DNA from: Colwellia sp. 75C3
GTDB taxonomy: Bacteria > Pseudomonadota > Gammaproteobacteria > Enterobacterales > Alteromonadaceae
Length of the DNA stretch: 64,000 nt
Assembly (NCBI RefSeq): GCF_002836255.1
Contig: NZ_PJAU01000061.1
Location: forward strand, 300,601 to 364,600
Direction of reading: 5' to 3'
The notes under the pieces were generated by a model, which made no database searches, had not been told where the DNA came from, and was given only the letters and a program-made list of their open reading frames with translations. Positions 10,131-18,818 of the stretch are shown one piece after another. Each line of letters opens with the position of its first letter. Positions within the stretch are counted from its first letter, which is position 1. A program made the position numbers and the translations under genes.

Positions 10131-10182
10131 ACATTTCCTTTGTACACTTGATGTTTACTTAAATGGAATCAATGAGGGTACT

Positions 10183-10671
10183 ATGTTTAAACTTTTTAAT
10201 ATATTGGGCATGTTAATAGCAATGCTAACGTCTACAGCATCTTTTGCTGACTGGAAAATTGAAATTGAAAATCACAGGCCTGATAAGGTCAAGGTGAAAT
10301 GGTATTGCTATTCACCTAGCGATGACACATGGGACAATAAGGATGTAGATAAAGTAAGTGCGTTCTCGACACAAAACGAAGTAATAAATACCGCTAAGTG
10401 TAAAGAAAAAAATCTTTATCTTAAATTTCAATATAAAAGTGGTGATAAGTATATGGATTCACAGACACAAGTCGTTCATGGTTCCTTCGAAGTTAATTAT
10501 TCTACCAACCTTGATAATATTTGGAGTAGTGCTACTAACATTGTCACCTTGGGAAGGGATGATATGGTAACAGGCATTCGTGTACCATGGGCATGGTATA
10601 AGACAAATGGAAAAGCTTGTGTACTTGTAGATGTTTTAGGGACAGTTCGAAAAAGGGACAAGAATTGCTAA
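10183..10671 (+). CDS. Small exported protein of unknown function
   Basis: A 162-residue protein from the ATG at 10183. I chose this start because GAGGGTA precedes it and a clean signal peptide follows (MFKLFNILGMLIAMLTSTASFA, about residues 1-22). The open frame extends 43 codons further upstream, but that part covers the promoter box. The mature protein has several cysteines and alternating short strands, and is probably periplasmic or secreted. I do not recognise the family. Its promoter region is almost a copy of that of the hydrolase gene at 17973. Confidence 0.75.
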   Translation: MFKLFNILGMLIAMLTSTASFADWKIEIENHRPDKVKVKWYCYSPSDDTWDNKDVDKVSAFSTQNEVINTAKCKEKNLYLKFQYKSGDKYMDSQTQVVHGSFEVNYSTNLDNIWSSATNIVTLGRDDMVTGIRVPWAWYKTNGKACVLVDVLGTVRKRDKNC

Positions 10672-10741
10672 GAAAAATACACCTCGCGAAGAAGATAAAT
10701 TAGAGGTAGAAAGTTATCCAAACGACTAAAGTTTAAAACCA

Positions 10742-10772
10742 TAGAGTTTTATTAAGGAACGATAAAACTCTA
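10742..10772 (+). terminator. Stem-loop after 10183 gene
   Basis: TAGAGTTTTAT (10742-10752) pairs with ATAAAACTCTA (10762-10772) around a 9-base loop, 70 bp after the stop codon. It has no T-run on the 3' side, so it is a possible rather than a canonical terminator. A small GGGGC/GCCCC hairpin follows at 10826-10840. Confidence 0.35.
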
Positions 10773-10969
10773 AACATTGCAATCAAAACCACAAGTTCGA
10801 TCAAAAAAAAATAAAATAGTAAGACGGGGCATCAAGCCCCTGAGATTTAAACTACGCCGTTAAATAAAGTAGAATAAAACAATACCCAGCCTACTATAAT
10901 AGCGTGTTTCGCTGATTATAAAGTTTATTTTATTTTTACCTTTTTAAACATATAACCATTTGAAATAAT

Positions 10970-11677
10970 ATGAAATATATATATTTAAGCCATGCCACTT
11001 TATTCATACTAGGTCTTTGGTTAGGTTATAAAAACCAAGTACCACTGCCAGCTACCTCACTCGCAATACCGTCACCTTCAGTTAAGCTCGGAGATAATTC
11101 AAGTAAAATCTGTTTGTTACCCGCTCCCAACCCAGCTACAAATAATGCTTTATCGCATGTTAAAATAACCGAACTACCCAATGAGAGTAATATAACCGAA
11201 CAACCCGCAGAGATTATGGTGAGAAAAAATGCTGTAAAAAACTTTGAACGTTCTCAGGATAAATTGACTCATGCCCGACTCCAACTAGGTAATAAACTAA
11301 TAGAACAAGCTCTAGACATTGATCCTTATAACTTTGAGGAAATGACAGAAATCCTTAGATCTATCCACACAATAAATAATGATGAAGGCGATATAGAATT
11401 AGATGATGCGATTATTAGTAAAGCCATTAACGCCGCTAAAGAGAGAACAGATCTTTCTGGTTATGATCGTGCAAAATTATTAACGACCTTAAAGGGCAAC
11501 ATTACTCAAAAAGATTACGATAGTCTGATTGAAATAGCCTTATCTACACACTCAGACGAAGGTATTCTTCAACGTGTTATCATGGATTTAATTGATTACA
11601 GCTCAACAGATAATCAAGAAACTAAAGAAAATGCTTTAAAAAAGCTACAAAACTATGATGATTTCCAAGAGTATTAA
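10970..11677 (+). CDS. Membrane-anchored or exported helical protein, unknown function
   Basis: A 235-residue protein. Residues 1-19 (MKYIYLSHATLFILGLWLG) form a signal peptide or N-terminal anchor. A proline-rich linker follows, and from about residue 85 the protein is acidic and helical (LIEQALDIDPYNFEEMTEILRSIHTIN). It has no recognised family. From nucleotide 11294 to about 200 bp past the stop, the DNA is duplicated at 15148-15727, where the coding copy is broken. This copy is the intact one. The ribosome site is weak. Confidence 0.65.
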   Translation: MKYIYLSHATLFILGLWLGYKNQVPLPATSLAIPSPSVKLGDNSSKICLLPAPNPATNNALSHVKITELPNESNITEQPAEIMVRKNAVKNFERSQDKLTHARLQLGNKLIEQALDIDPYNFEEMTEILRSIHTINNDEGDIELDDAIISKAINAAKERTDLSGYDRAKLLTTLKGNITQKDYDSLIEIALSTHSDEGILQRVIMDLIDYSSTDNQETKENALKKLQNYDDFQEY

Positions 11678-11882
11678 CTACTCGCGCATTGTGAATAAAC
11701 TCATAGCGAGGGTGAATGGCAATAGTATTCACCTGAACATCACATAGATGTTTAATTGTACCTCAGTATTAAAACAATCATAGAGCTGCCACTTACACTA
11801 AAAGGGATCTCTCGTAGTTAACGTAAGCAGTATTCAGAAATAATAGGTAGAATAAGGCTCTTTTTAGTTATGCAAGGTAGAA
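11294..11882 (+). repeat. 0.59-kb direct repeat, copy 1
   Basis: This segment covers the 3' half of the 10970 gene and about 200 bp beyond it. It recurs in the same orientation at 15148-15727 with scattered substitutions and single-base indels. The two copies bracket the lipoprotein gene at 12284-14809. Confidence 0.9.
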
Positions 11883-11929
11883 TGATAATCGCTGGTTGTC
11901 ACCGTGCCATTTTTCGGCAAGATAAAGGA

Positions 11930-12255
11930 AAACTATCCACTGTCATCCGCAGCATAAGCCAAATTGACCAAAGCATCGCCTATATTCACCACCCAATAGA
12001 ACCAAATAACAGGTATCTTTTAGTACCGTACAGTCAATGATTTCTGGCGCACCAACTGCATCATCAGCGAGGATGGCGCCACCACGCATCATAAATAGTG
12101 ACATAGACGTCTACGTTACGATTTAATGTCCCTGGCAAAGTCGAGGCCACTTTAGTTGTCACATTGATTTCGCCACTCTTGGGGGCAGTTAATCGATACC
12201 ACTGCTCACCGTCTGAACTATCAACATCGAACAAACCAACGATATGGGTGCAACT
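11930..12255 (-). pseudogene. Remnant of an exported-protein domain (pre-peptidase C-like)
   Basis: The minus strand just downstream of the lipoprotein gene carries protein-like sequence in two frames: GLFDVDSSDGEQWYRLTAPKSGEINV...VDVYVTIYDA, then after a frameshift GGAILADDAVGAPEI and LVNLAYAADDSG. The order resembles bacterial pre-peptidase C-terminal domains found at the ends of exported proteins. There is no start codon or intact frame. The family call is tentative. Confidence 0.4.
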
Positions 12256-12283
12256 GCTGCGCCACAGGAAGTTTCTACTGTAA

Positions 12284-14809
12284 CTAAATGGGGTCTGCGT
12301 ATAAGGTTACATCCCAATCGATATACATTAGACCTTCTAGATCAATCAAAAAGTTGCCTCGACCAGTAGTACCACTTAATTCGCCGCTAGACGGGTCAAT
12401 CGTCACACTAAGCCCTGAGTCATACTGACACCATTCTTCACTATAACGATAATCAATACCGTCCACCGTCGTTGTCAGTGCTGCCCAATTGTCTTCATCT
12501 TCAGGACAGTGACTTCTTAAGCTATTACTGACACTGCCATCTTCAAAAAATGTAAAGCTATGCTGTACAGGCCCATCACCCAGATCAAAATAGTGTCCTA
12601 TGATCGTCTCAGCATGAACGATTCGACCTTTGTAAAAAACCAAATCCCAATCCTCTGTGAATAACTGAAAATAGGGCTGCGTACCACTTGCTGCTGCAAG
12701 CTGTGTCATATTAGCCAGATTCTCAACACCATTTACATCGGTACAGACTGAGAATGTCATGCGATCGTTTTCAAGGTTTTTAATGACATAAGGCACACTT
12801 TCGAAGCGACATTTAGCATAAGAGTTATCGCTTTTATAGAAGCCTCTAGCATCCATACTGTGCCGGTAATGAACACCGTTATAATCTGTTTCAATAATAA
12901 CGTAAGTATCCGGAGTAAGGGATCCATACCAATGTTCGAAGCTACCCACCGCCGTATCGATGTTAAAAACGTATTTAGTTGGATTCTCAAAATCATAGCT
13001 AAATAGCTCCATTTCGCTATCGTGACAGGCGGTGATCTCTAACATCATAACATTGGAAGAATGGGCGATAAATTCAGTGTCACCACTGCCATTATCACAA
13101 AGATAACTTAGATCTACAGCGGAATTAACCGTACCGTAGCTGCCATCTTGATAAATTAGATAGTAAAATTGCGAGCTGCTGTTGGCGTAATAATCTTTAT
13201 AGTACGCGTATAAATTTGTAATAACTTCATCGACATCCAATACTCCGTCATTATCATCATCTGCATCGTCATTATCGCCTACACCATCTCCGTCTGCATC
13301 GGCGGATTCTGTCGGGTCAAAAGCAAAGGCATCATTAACATCCAACACTCCGTCATTATCATCATCGGTATCAGCATTATTGCCTACACCATCTCCGTCT
13401 GCATCGGCGGATTCTGTCGGGTCAAAAGCAAAGGCATCATCAACATCCAACACTCCGTCATTATCATCATCGGTATCAGCATTATTGCCTACACCATCTC
13501 CGTCTGCATCGGCGGATTCTGTCGGGTCAAAAGCAAAGGCATCATCAACATCCAACACACCGTCATTATCATCATCGGTATCAGCATTATTACCTACACC
13601 ATCTAAGTCTGCATCGGCGGACTCAGTTGGGTCAAAAGCAAAGGCATCATCAACATCCAATACACCGTCATTATCATCATCGGTATCGGCATTATTGCCT
13701 ACACTATCTAAGTCTGCATCGGCGGACTCAGTTGGGTCAAAAGCAAAGGCATCATCAATATTACTGACACCATCTTTATCCAAATCAGAATTAAGTCCCA
13801 CGAAGGTGATAGCATCAACTGCATCGATGCTTCCTCCCTCTTCGAGCTCACTAACATCAACTTGTACTCCGGTTAACGCCGTTTCTTCTACCAAAATTGC
13901 CTGTACATCCTCAACCGTTCGATTTTCCGGATCATTAGGAATAGCTAATGTCGAGGGATTTTGAAGCATGATGAGTAAAGCGGAGTCGTTTAAAGTGCTG
14001 GCAGCAATACTGCCATCGATACTATTATTATCTGCAAGATCGGCCACAATATCAGCCATGACGTTATCGGCATTGACGCCAACGCCCTGCTGACCAATTT
14101 GATAGGTAATGGCTGTTACAGCTTCAATAGCCACGCGATATGAAGCAACATCTGCTAGTTCTTTTGTTGTTTTAGTGGAGTCATTTAGCAATGGAGTCGC
14201 TTCAAAAATATCAACAGAGGCATCTAAACCTAAGCCGAAGGTTGAAACGACTTGTGAAGCTGCGATGGGTAAGGCTGTAATAAATTCAGTAACAGAGACT
14301 ATTCGATCATTATTGCCGTTAAAAGGTGCAGCATCAGAGTCTGCTTTTTCGATGGCTACATCAACAGCCAAGGTGGTTAGTGGTGTAGCATAGCGCTGTC
14401 GCTGCTTACTTAATGAGGATTCTGTGATAACGGTACGCAAAATAGTGATTACGGGAAGCTGGCCGGTGGTAATATCCGTGGTCTCACCCTCAATACTTGT
14501 AAACTCCATAAGGTAGGGTGGACTAAGAGGCAGGGGAAGCTCAAGCCCGGTAATGGATGCACTATTACTGGTGCTGCCGCGGGCTATTTCATCACCCTTA
14601 AATCCAATTTGATTAGTATCAATAGCGTAAACAATGACAAGAGCGTTAGCCAATGGCCCTTTTACACCACCGCCTGAAATCGTATAACTGTCATTACTAA
14701 TGTCGTTTTCGGGGTCTAGGTTATTGCCGTCACTTCCACCACAAGCAGCGAGAGTCAATAAGAGCATAAAAACAAGCAAGGATCGCCATATAGTGACTAC
14801 GTTATTCAT
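12284..14809 (-). CDS. Lipoprotein with thrombospondin type 3 repeats
   Basis: An 841-residue protein from the ATG at 14809. This start gives a textbook lipoprotein signal (residues 1-24, ending LLLTLAAC-GG) and has GGAG upstream. A longer frame to 14920 would bury the signal, so I reject it. Residues about 40-330 form an N-terminal domain with many short alanine-rich helices. Residues about 340-525 are calcium-binding thrombospondin type 3 repeats in near-identical 35-residue units. The C-terminal 300 residues are beta-rich with several cysteines. It is probably outer-membrane anchored and surface exposed. The gene is bracketed by 0.59-kb direct repeats, and a direct-repeat box lies at 15012-15029. 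Confidence 0.85.
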   Translation of the reverse strand: MNNVVTIWRSLLVFMLLLTLAACGGSDGNNLDPENDISNDSYTISGGGVKGPLANALVIVYAIDTNQIGFKGDEIARGSTSNSASITGLELPLPLSPPYLMEFTSIEGETTDITTGQLPVITILRTVITESSLSKQRQRYATPLTTLAVDVAIEKADSDAAPFNGNNDRIVSVTEFITALPIAASQVVSTFGLGLDASVDIFEATPLLNDSTKTTKELADVASYRVAIEAVTAITYQIGQQGVGVNADNVMADIVADLADNNSIDGSIAASTLNDSALLIMLQNPSTLAIPNDPENRTVEDVQAILVEETALTGVQVDVSELEEGGSIDAVDAITFVGLNSDLDKDGVSNIDDAFAFDPTESADADLDSVGNNADTDDDNDGVLDVDDAFAFDPTESADADLDGVGNNADTDDDNDGVLDVDDAFAFDPTESADADGDGVGNNADTDDDNDGVLDVDDAFAFDPTESADADGDGVGNNADTDDDNDGVLDVNDAFAFDPTESADADGDGVGDNDDADDDNDGVLDVDEVITNLYAYYKDYYANSSSQFYYLIYQDGSYGTVNSAVDLSYLCDNGSGDTEFIAHSSNVMMLEITACHDSEMELFSYDFENPTKYVFNIDTAVGSFEHWYGSLTPDTYVIIETDYNGVHYRHSMDARGFYKSDNSYAKCRFESVPYVIKNLENDRMTFSVCTDVNGVENLANMTQLAAASGTQPYFQLFTEDWDLVFYKGRIVHAETIIGHYFDLGDGPVQHSFTFFEDGSVSNSLRSHCPEDEDNWAALTTTVDGIDYRYSEEWCQYDSGLSVTIDPSSGELSGTTGRGNFLIDLEGLMYIDWDVTLYADPI
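13236..13765 (-). repeat. 105-bp in-frame tandem repeats (thrombospondin type 3)
   Basis: The string TCCAACAC or a close variant recurs at 13236, 13341, 13446, 13551 and 13656, a strict 105-bp period (35 codons). The units differ at only a few bases. Each encodes DDAFAFDPTESAD followed by two DxDxDG calcium loops. Recombination could change copy number without shifting the frame. Confidence 0.9.
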
Positions 14810-15011
14810 AGAATGATGTACTCCAATAAATACAGGTGAGATAATTAAAGAACACAGTGTTGAATTTTCTGCCTTTAACCCTTTAATAACCCTAGATTGA
14901 TTGTTCATATTTTTATCCACGACATATTATAATTTACGTCAAAATAATTATTCATATTGACTTAAATGTAAAAACTACTATTTATTAGCAGTAACAATAC
15001 CAACAAACTTA

Positions 15012-15029
15012 GGAGGAATTATGGGGAAA
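15012..15029 (-). promoter_or_regulatory. BaeR-like direct-repeat box upstream of lipoprotein gene
   Basis: On the minus strand, TTTCCCC-ATAA-TTCCTCC has 11-bp spacing, followed after 8 bp by TTGGTATTGT. It closely resembles the 9760-9777 box. It lies about 203 bp before the lipoprotein ATG. On the plus strand the same bases look like a ribosome site (AGGAGG) before an ATG with a 34-codon frame, so the box call is less certain. Confidence 0.45.
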
Positions 15030-15147
15030 ACTGCAGGGGCAACTTATTTGGCCACCGACTTGGAGTTTAAATTTAGCCAGTATTCTTTTTCTGATTGGTT
15101 TGGTGTTCGACCATCGTTATATTGATGGGATCTAACTTGGCTGTAAT

Positions 15148-15727
15148 AGAACAAGCTCTAAACATTGATCCTTCTAATTTTGAGGAAATGACAGAAATTA
15201 TTAGATCTATCCACACAATAAATAATCATGAAGGCGATATAGAATTAGATGATGCGATTATTAGTAGAGCCATTAACGCCGCTAAATAGAGAACAGATCT
15301 TTCTGGTTATGATCGTGCAAAATTATTAACGACCTTAAAGGGCACATTACTCAAAAAAATTACGATAGTCTGATTGAAATAGTCTTTTCTACAAACTCAG
15401 ACGAAAATATTCTTCAACGTGTTATCATAGATTTAATTGATTACAGCTCAACAGATAATCAAGAAACTAAAGAATATGCTTTAAAAAACTACAAAACTAT
15501 GATGCTCTCCAAGAGTATTAACTACTCGCGCATTGTGAATAAACTCATAGCGAGGGTGAATGGCAATAGTCTTCACTTAAACATCACATAGATGTTTAAT
15601 TGTACCTCAGTATTAAAACAATCATAGAGCTACCAGTTACTCTAAAAGGGGCCTCTCGTAGTTAACGTAAGCAGTATTCAGAAATAATAGGCAGAATAAG
15701 GCTCTTCTTAGTTAGGCAAGGTAGAAT
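15148..15727 (+). pseudogene. Broken duplicate of the 10970 gene (direct repeat copy 2)
   Basis: This copy matches 11294-11882 almost base for base. It lacks the 5' half of the gene. An in-frame TAG replaces GAG at about 15286, one base is missing in the GGGCAACATT stretch, and further indels follow. The sequence past the stop codon is also duplicated, so the duplication copied DNA rather than a transcript or domain. Confidence 0.9.
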
Positions 15728-15825
15728 AAAAAAGTTCGATAAAACTCATAACTAGCCTCACAACAAACTGTGGACAAACGTATGCTAATTTAAATAATTA
15801 TCCACTTTAACTTGAGTAAGCACCA

Positions 15826-17874
15826 TTGAATATTTTCAAGATTATTAGAATATTAACATTATCAGCAATATTGCTATCCCCGGCTATATACGCACAACAT
15901 AACAATATTGCTATGCCCGGCTATATGCGCATAACATTTCCTGAACTAAAAGCACAAATCCACTCAGAGCAAGATAACCTACAAAAGATCAATTTACTTA
16001 AGGAAGCAGACCGTGAGCTAAGTGAATTCAGTCCATATCAGCAGGCTGAATATTGGTTTTTATTGGGGAAATCTTTAGAAACAGAACGTTTGATGAGTGA
16101 CGCACGAGCTGCATTTACCAAAGGGATAGATATCTACTCATCTAATAATTTATCGATATCCTCGTTATTAATTAATCTGTTACATGAGCGTGCGCGCGTG
16201 TCTACCAATTTAGATCATCAAAACTCAACAAGCTGTGAAGATCGTGAACAAGCGCTAACTTACTCCCGTGAACTAAAAGATCCTAGTTTAACCGCTAAAT
16301 CTATTAGTTATTATGCAAAATGTTTACAAAATGAAGAACATGGTATTGCCAAAAGCCTTACGTTATTTGATGAAGCTTTCGATATAGCCCAAAATCAACA
16401 ACTCGACTCCTCCTTAAAAATAATCATTTTTAACCAAGCATCAACATTGTACTTTAGGGCCTTAATTTACGATAAAGCCTATGAATACAATATGCTCGCT
16501 TATAACCTTTCTCGTGAAACCACCGATACCAACTCTACTTATAATATGCTTTTAAATGCGATTCATTACAGTATTGCATTAGTAGATATAACTTTAGCTA
16601 AGCAGCATTTAACTCAACTATCCCAATGGCATATTCGTTATCCTCAATTTAAAGGTGCCCAATTAAAGTTTTACTATTTGTCTGCAAAAGTTGCTCAACT
16701 TGAGAAAAACTGGCCATTGAGTACCTCTTTTTTAGAAGAGGGACTAAAAGAGGTACATGACAGTCAGAATGTTTCGTATGTGCAAGCCACTTATGAATTA
16801 CTCAGTATTGCTTATTTTCGCGTAGGTGAAATTGAAAAAAGTTTCAACATGTTATCTCTTGTGGAAACCATGTTCCCCGATAGAAAGCCCATTAAAAAAG
16901 AACGGCTGCTCATTAAAGGAATGATGATTAATAACCCTACAGACATTGTTAATTCGGCTTTTGAATTAATCGATAAAGAAAGACAATTAAAAAACAACTT
17001 TGTTAAGCAAACCGCCATTCAGTCGGCAAAGCTATTTGATGAAAATTTAAATCAACTAGACAATATCATTTTAGAACAACGACTAACCATAGTGACAATT
17101 ACCACTATGTTTATCGTAGTTATTCTTATTGTTTTTTTATATCTACAAATACAACGTAAAAAGTTAGCACAACATAAACATCATTTAATGGATGAGCTGT
17201 TAGCCAAAAAAAATCAATTACTTAGTGATGTATCTCACGAACTCAGCACCCCACTTACTGTACTCAAACTTCAAGTTGAATCACTTAAAGACGATCTAGA
17301 AGAAGATGTACAGGCAAGTTATGATGCTTTAGATAATAAAATTACTGATATTGAATACTTAATTGATGATATTCATCAATTAGCACAATCGGATGTGGGA
17401 GCCTTACAACTTAATGTTAGGCCTTTTGAGCTTAATATAATCTTTGATCTTTGGGAAAAGGAATTACGACAATTAGTTAATAAAAACAAACTCACCTTTG
17501 AAATCACAAAAGACTTCCCCTGTGAGTTAATGATTAATTTAGATCAAGATAGAATAAAACAAATTATGACTAATTTACTCAGTAACTGCATTAAATACAC
17601 TGACAAACCAGGTCGGGTAAGCATATTAGCAACAACAAGAAGCAATACCTTCTACTTATCAATAGAAGACAGTGCGCCTGCAGTATCAGATAAGGACTTA
17701 AATGCTATTTTTGAGCGTTTATATCGTGTTGAAAATTCACGAAGTAGAGAAACTGGTGGTTCAGGATTAGGGTTAGCTATATGTAAGAGTTTGATTGAAT
17801 TACATAACGGAACAATACATGCTGAGAAATCAAGTTTAGGTGGTCTTAAGATAGTTATCAGCTTACCCCTTTAA
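15826..17874 (+). CDS. BaeS-like sensor histidine kinase with TPR-like periplasmic sensor
   Basis: A 682-residue kinase from a TTG start at 15826; the signal peptide (MNIFKIIRILTLSAILLSPAIYA) supports this choice. Residues about 30-400 are helical TPR-like repeats, predicted periplasmic. One membrane segment lies at about 421-442. The HisKA region holds SHELSTPL with phosphoacceptor His471. The ATPase domain has the N-box NLLSNCIKY, the G1 variant DSAPAVSD, FERLYRVE and GGSGLGLAI, closely resembling E. coli BaeS. The hydrolase gene (+) and the BaeR-like regulator (-) follow at once, so kinase and regulator are neighbours but convergently arranged. A broken paralogue lies at 6952-7951. Only a half-site of the proposed box (ATTATCC, 15797-15803) precedes it. 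The stimulus is unknown; envelope stress is a guess from the BaeS resemblance. Confidence 0.9.
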   Translation: MNIFKIIRILTLSAILLSPAIYAQHNNIAMPGYMRITFPELKAQIHSEQDNLQKINLLKEADRELSEFSPYQQAEYWFLLGKSLETERLMSDARAAFTKGIDIYSSNNLSISSLLINLLHERARVSTNLDHQNSTSCEDREQALTYSRELKDPSLTAKSISYYAKCLQNEEHGIAKSLTLFDEAFDIAQNQQLDSSLKIIIFNQASTLYFRALIYDKAYEYNMLAYNLSRETTDTNSTYNMLLNAIHYSIALVDITLAKQHLTQLSQWHIRYPQFKGAQLKFYYLSAKVAQLEKNWPLSTSFLEEGLKEVHDSQNVSYVQATYELLSIAYFRVGEIEKSFNMLSLVETMFPDRKPIKKERLLIKGMMINNPTDIVNSAFELIDKERQLKNNFVKQTAIQSAKLFDENLNQLDNIILEQRLTIVTITTMFIVVILIVFLYLQIQRKKLAQHKHHLMDELLAKKNQLLSDVSHELSTPLTVLKLQVESLKDDLEEDVQASYDALDNKITDIEYLIDDIHQLAQSDVGALQLNVRPFELNIIFDLWEKELRQLVNKNKLTFEITKDFPCELMINLDQDRIKQIMTNLLSNCIKYTDKPGRVSILATTRSNTFYLSIEDSAPAVSDKDLNAIFERLYRVENSRSRETGGSGLGLAICKSLIELHNGTIHAEKSSLGGLKIVISLPL

Positions 17875-17903
17875 TCCCCCCTGTAAACCGTTTAATATTT
17901 TAT

Positions 17904-17921
17904 TTTATCCCTATTTTATCC
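17904..17921 (+). promoter_or_regulatory. BaeR-like direct-repeat box upstream of hydrolase-like gene
   Basis: TTTATCC-CTAT-TTTATCC is two identical 7-mers 11 bp apart, followed by ACATTTAC and then TTTGTAGACTT. The position about 10 bp before a possible -10 (TGTAGA) fits activation by an OmpR/PhoB-type regulator. The E. coli BaeR box, as I recall it (TTTTTCTCCATDATTGGC), has the same first half. Confidence 0.6.
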
Positions 17922-17972
17922 ACATTTACTTTGTAGACTTATTACCTAGTAAATGGAATCAAAGGTAAAATA

Positions 17973-18818
17973 ATGAAAAAACTAAAAACGCTTTGGACAA
18001 AAGTAAGTACTCAAACACTGCGAATTTTAGTCCCAAATTTAGCTTTTAAAATAGCACGAAATGCAATATTTAAACCGAAGAAAAAACATTCAAATTGGCC
18101 AAAGCATGTAAAAGTATTTAATGTTGAAACCCGTTATGGCCAATTAAATGTTTATAGGTATGGTGAAGGTAAATGTATCTGGTTAGTTCACGGATGGTCT
18201 GGTAGTGCATTCGATTTTTGGCCGCTTATGCAAAAACTGGCAGAACAAGGTTACTCAACAATTAGTTTTGACTTCCCAGCTCACGGTAAAAGCAAAGGGA
18301 AATTTAGTAACTTGCCTCAGATGATAAAGGTATTTGAAGATTTATCTGCAAACCTCTTTGCACCAAATATGGTTATTGCTCATGGCCTAGGGGCATCGGT
18401 AATAGCCAATAGCCAATGGTTTAAGAGATACAATAAAGACCTCTTATTAATATCTCCTATCATAGACATCTATCAGTTTATGCAAAACCGAGCATACCAC
18501 GCAGGTTTTGATGAGTTGTTAATAAAGCGAACAATTAATGAGATATATAGACGAGAAAAAATGCCTATAGCAGAGCTTTGTATTATCTCTAAACTTAAAG
18601 CATTTGATGGCCAACTTAAAATCATTCATGATACTCAAGATGACTTTATTCCTTTCACCACGAGTGAAAATATCACCTTGTCATCAAAAACAATTATTGT
18701 AACTCCAAATAAACTTGGACACAAAAAGATATTACACTCAAGGAAAGTGCTTAATGTAATCGAGTCATTCAATTTATCAGCTAACAAACACACTTTGCAG
18801 TGGTCCAATGTTAGCTGA
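17973..18818 (+). CDS. Alpha/beta-hydrolase-fold protein lacking the nucleophile serine
   Basis: A 281-residue protein with hydrolase-fold landmarks: the oxyanion-region VHGWSGSAFDF (about residues 72-82), FDFPAHGKSKG (about 101-111), a possible acid residue in HDTQDDFIP and a possible catalytic histidine in KLGHKKIL. The nucleophile elbow, normally GHSxGG, reads AHGLGA with Gly138 in the serine position, so classical hydrolase activity is unlikely. There is no signal peptide. The start has AAAGG upstream. The 3' end overlaps the convergent response regulator by 8 bp. The promoter carries the BaeR-like box, so it is probably a direct target of its neighbours. It may bind a ligand or partner rather than catalyse. 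Confidence 0.85.
   Translation: MKKLKTLWTKVSTQTLRILVPNLAFKIARNAIFKPKKKHSNWPKHVKVFNVETRYGQLNVYRYGEGKCIWLVHGWSGSAFDFWPLMQKLAEQGYSTISFDFPAHGKSKGKFSNLPQMIKVFEDLSANLFAPNMVIAHGLGASVIANSQWFKRYNKDLLLISPIIDIYQFMQNRAYHAGFDELLIKRTINEIYRREKMPIAELCIISKLKAFDGQLKIIHDTQDDFIPFTTSENITLSSKTIIVTPNKLGHKKILHSRKVLNVIESFNLSANKHTLQWSNVS

Noticed and set aside
10924..10941. TTTATTT/TTTACCT near the 10970 gene as another box
   Set aside because: The halves match the consensus poorly, and T-rich sequence makes chance matches likely.
13236..13765. Regular repeats that might suggest a CRISPR array
   Set aside because: The 105-bp units are contiguous, in frame and protein-coding, with no spacers and no cas genes nearby.
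13380..13964. A 194-codon plus-strand open frame rich in serine repeats
   Set aside because: It is the antisense of the 105-bp thrombospondin-3 repeats. Its repeats and composition are explained by the real minus-strand gene.
14810..14920. Longer N-terminus for the thrombospondin-3 lipoprotein
   Set aside because: It would put 37 residues in front of a perfect lipoprotein signal peptide, and the ATG at 14809 has its own GGAG.
15017..15124. A 34-codon plus-strand frame with AGGAGG before its ATG
   Set aside because: It has no recognisable protein features, and the same bases fit the minus-strand box. I kept it only as a caution on that box.
15797..15803. ATTATCC upstream of the kinase start as a regulon box
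   Set aside because: Only one half-site matches; the position 11 bp upstream (TAATTTA) does not. Autoregulation is not supported.
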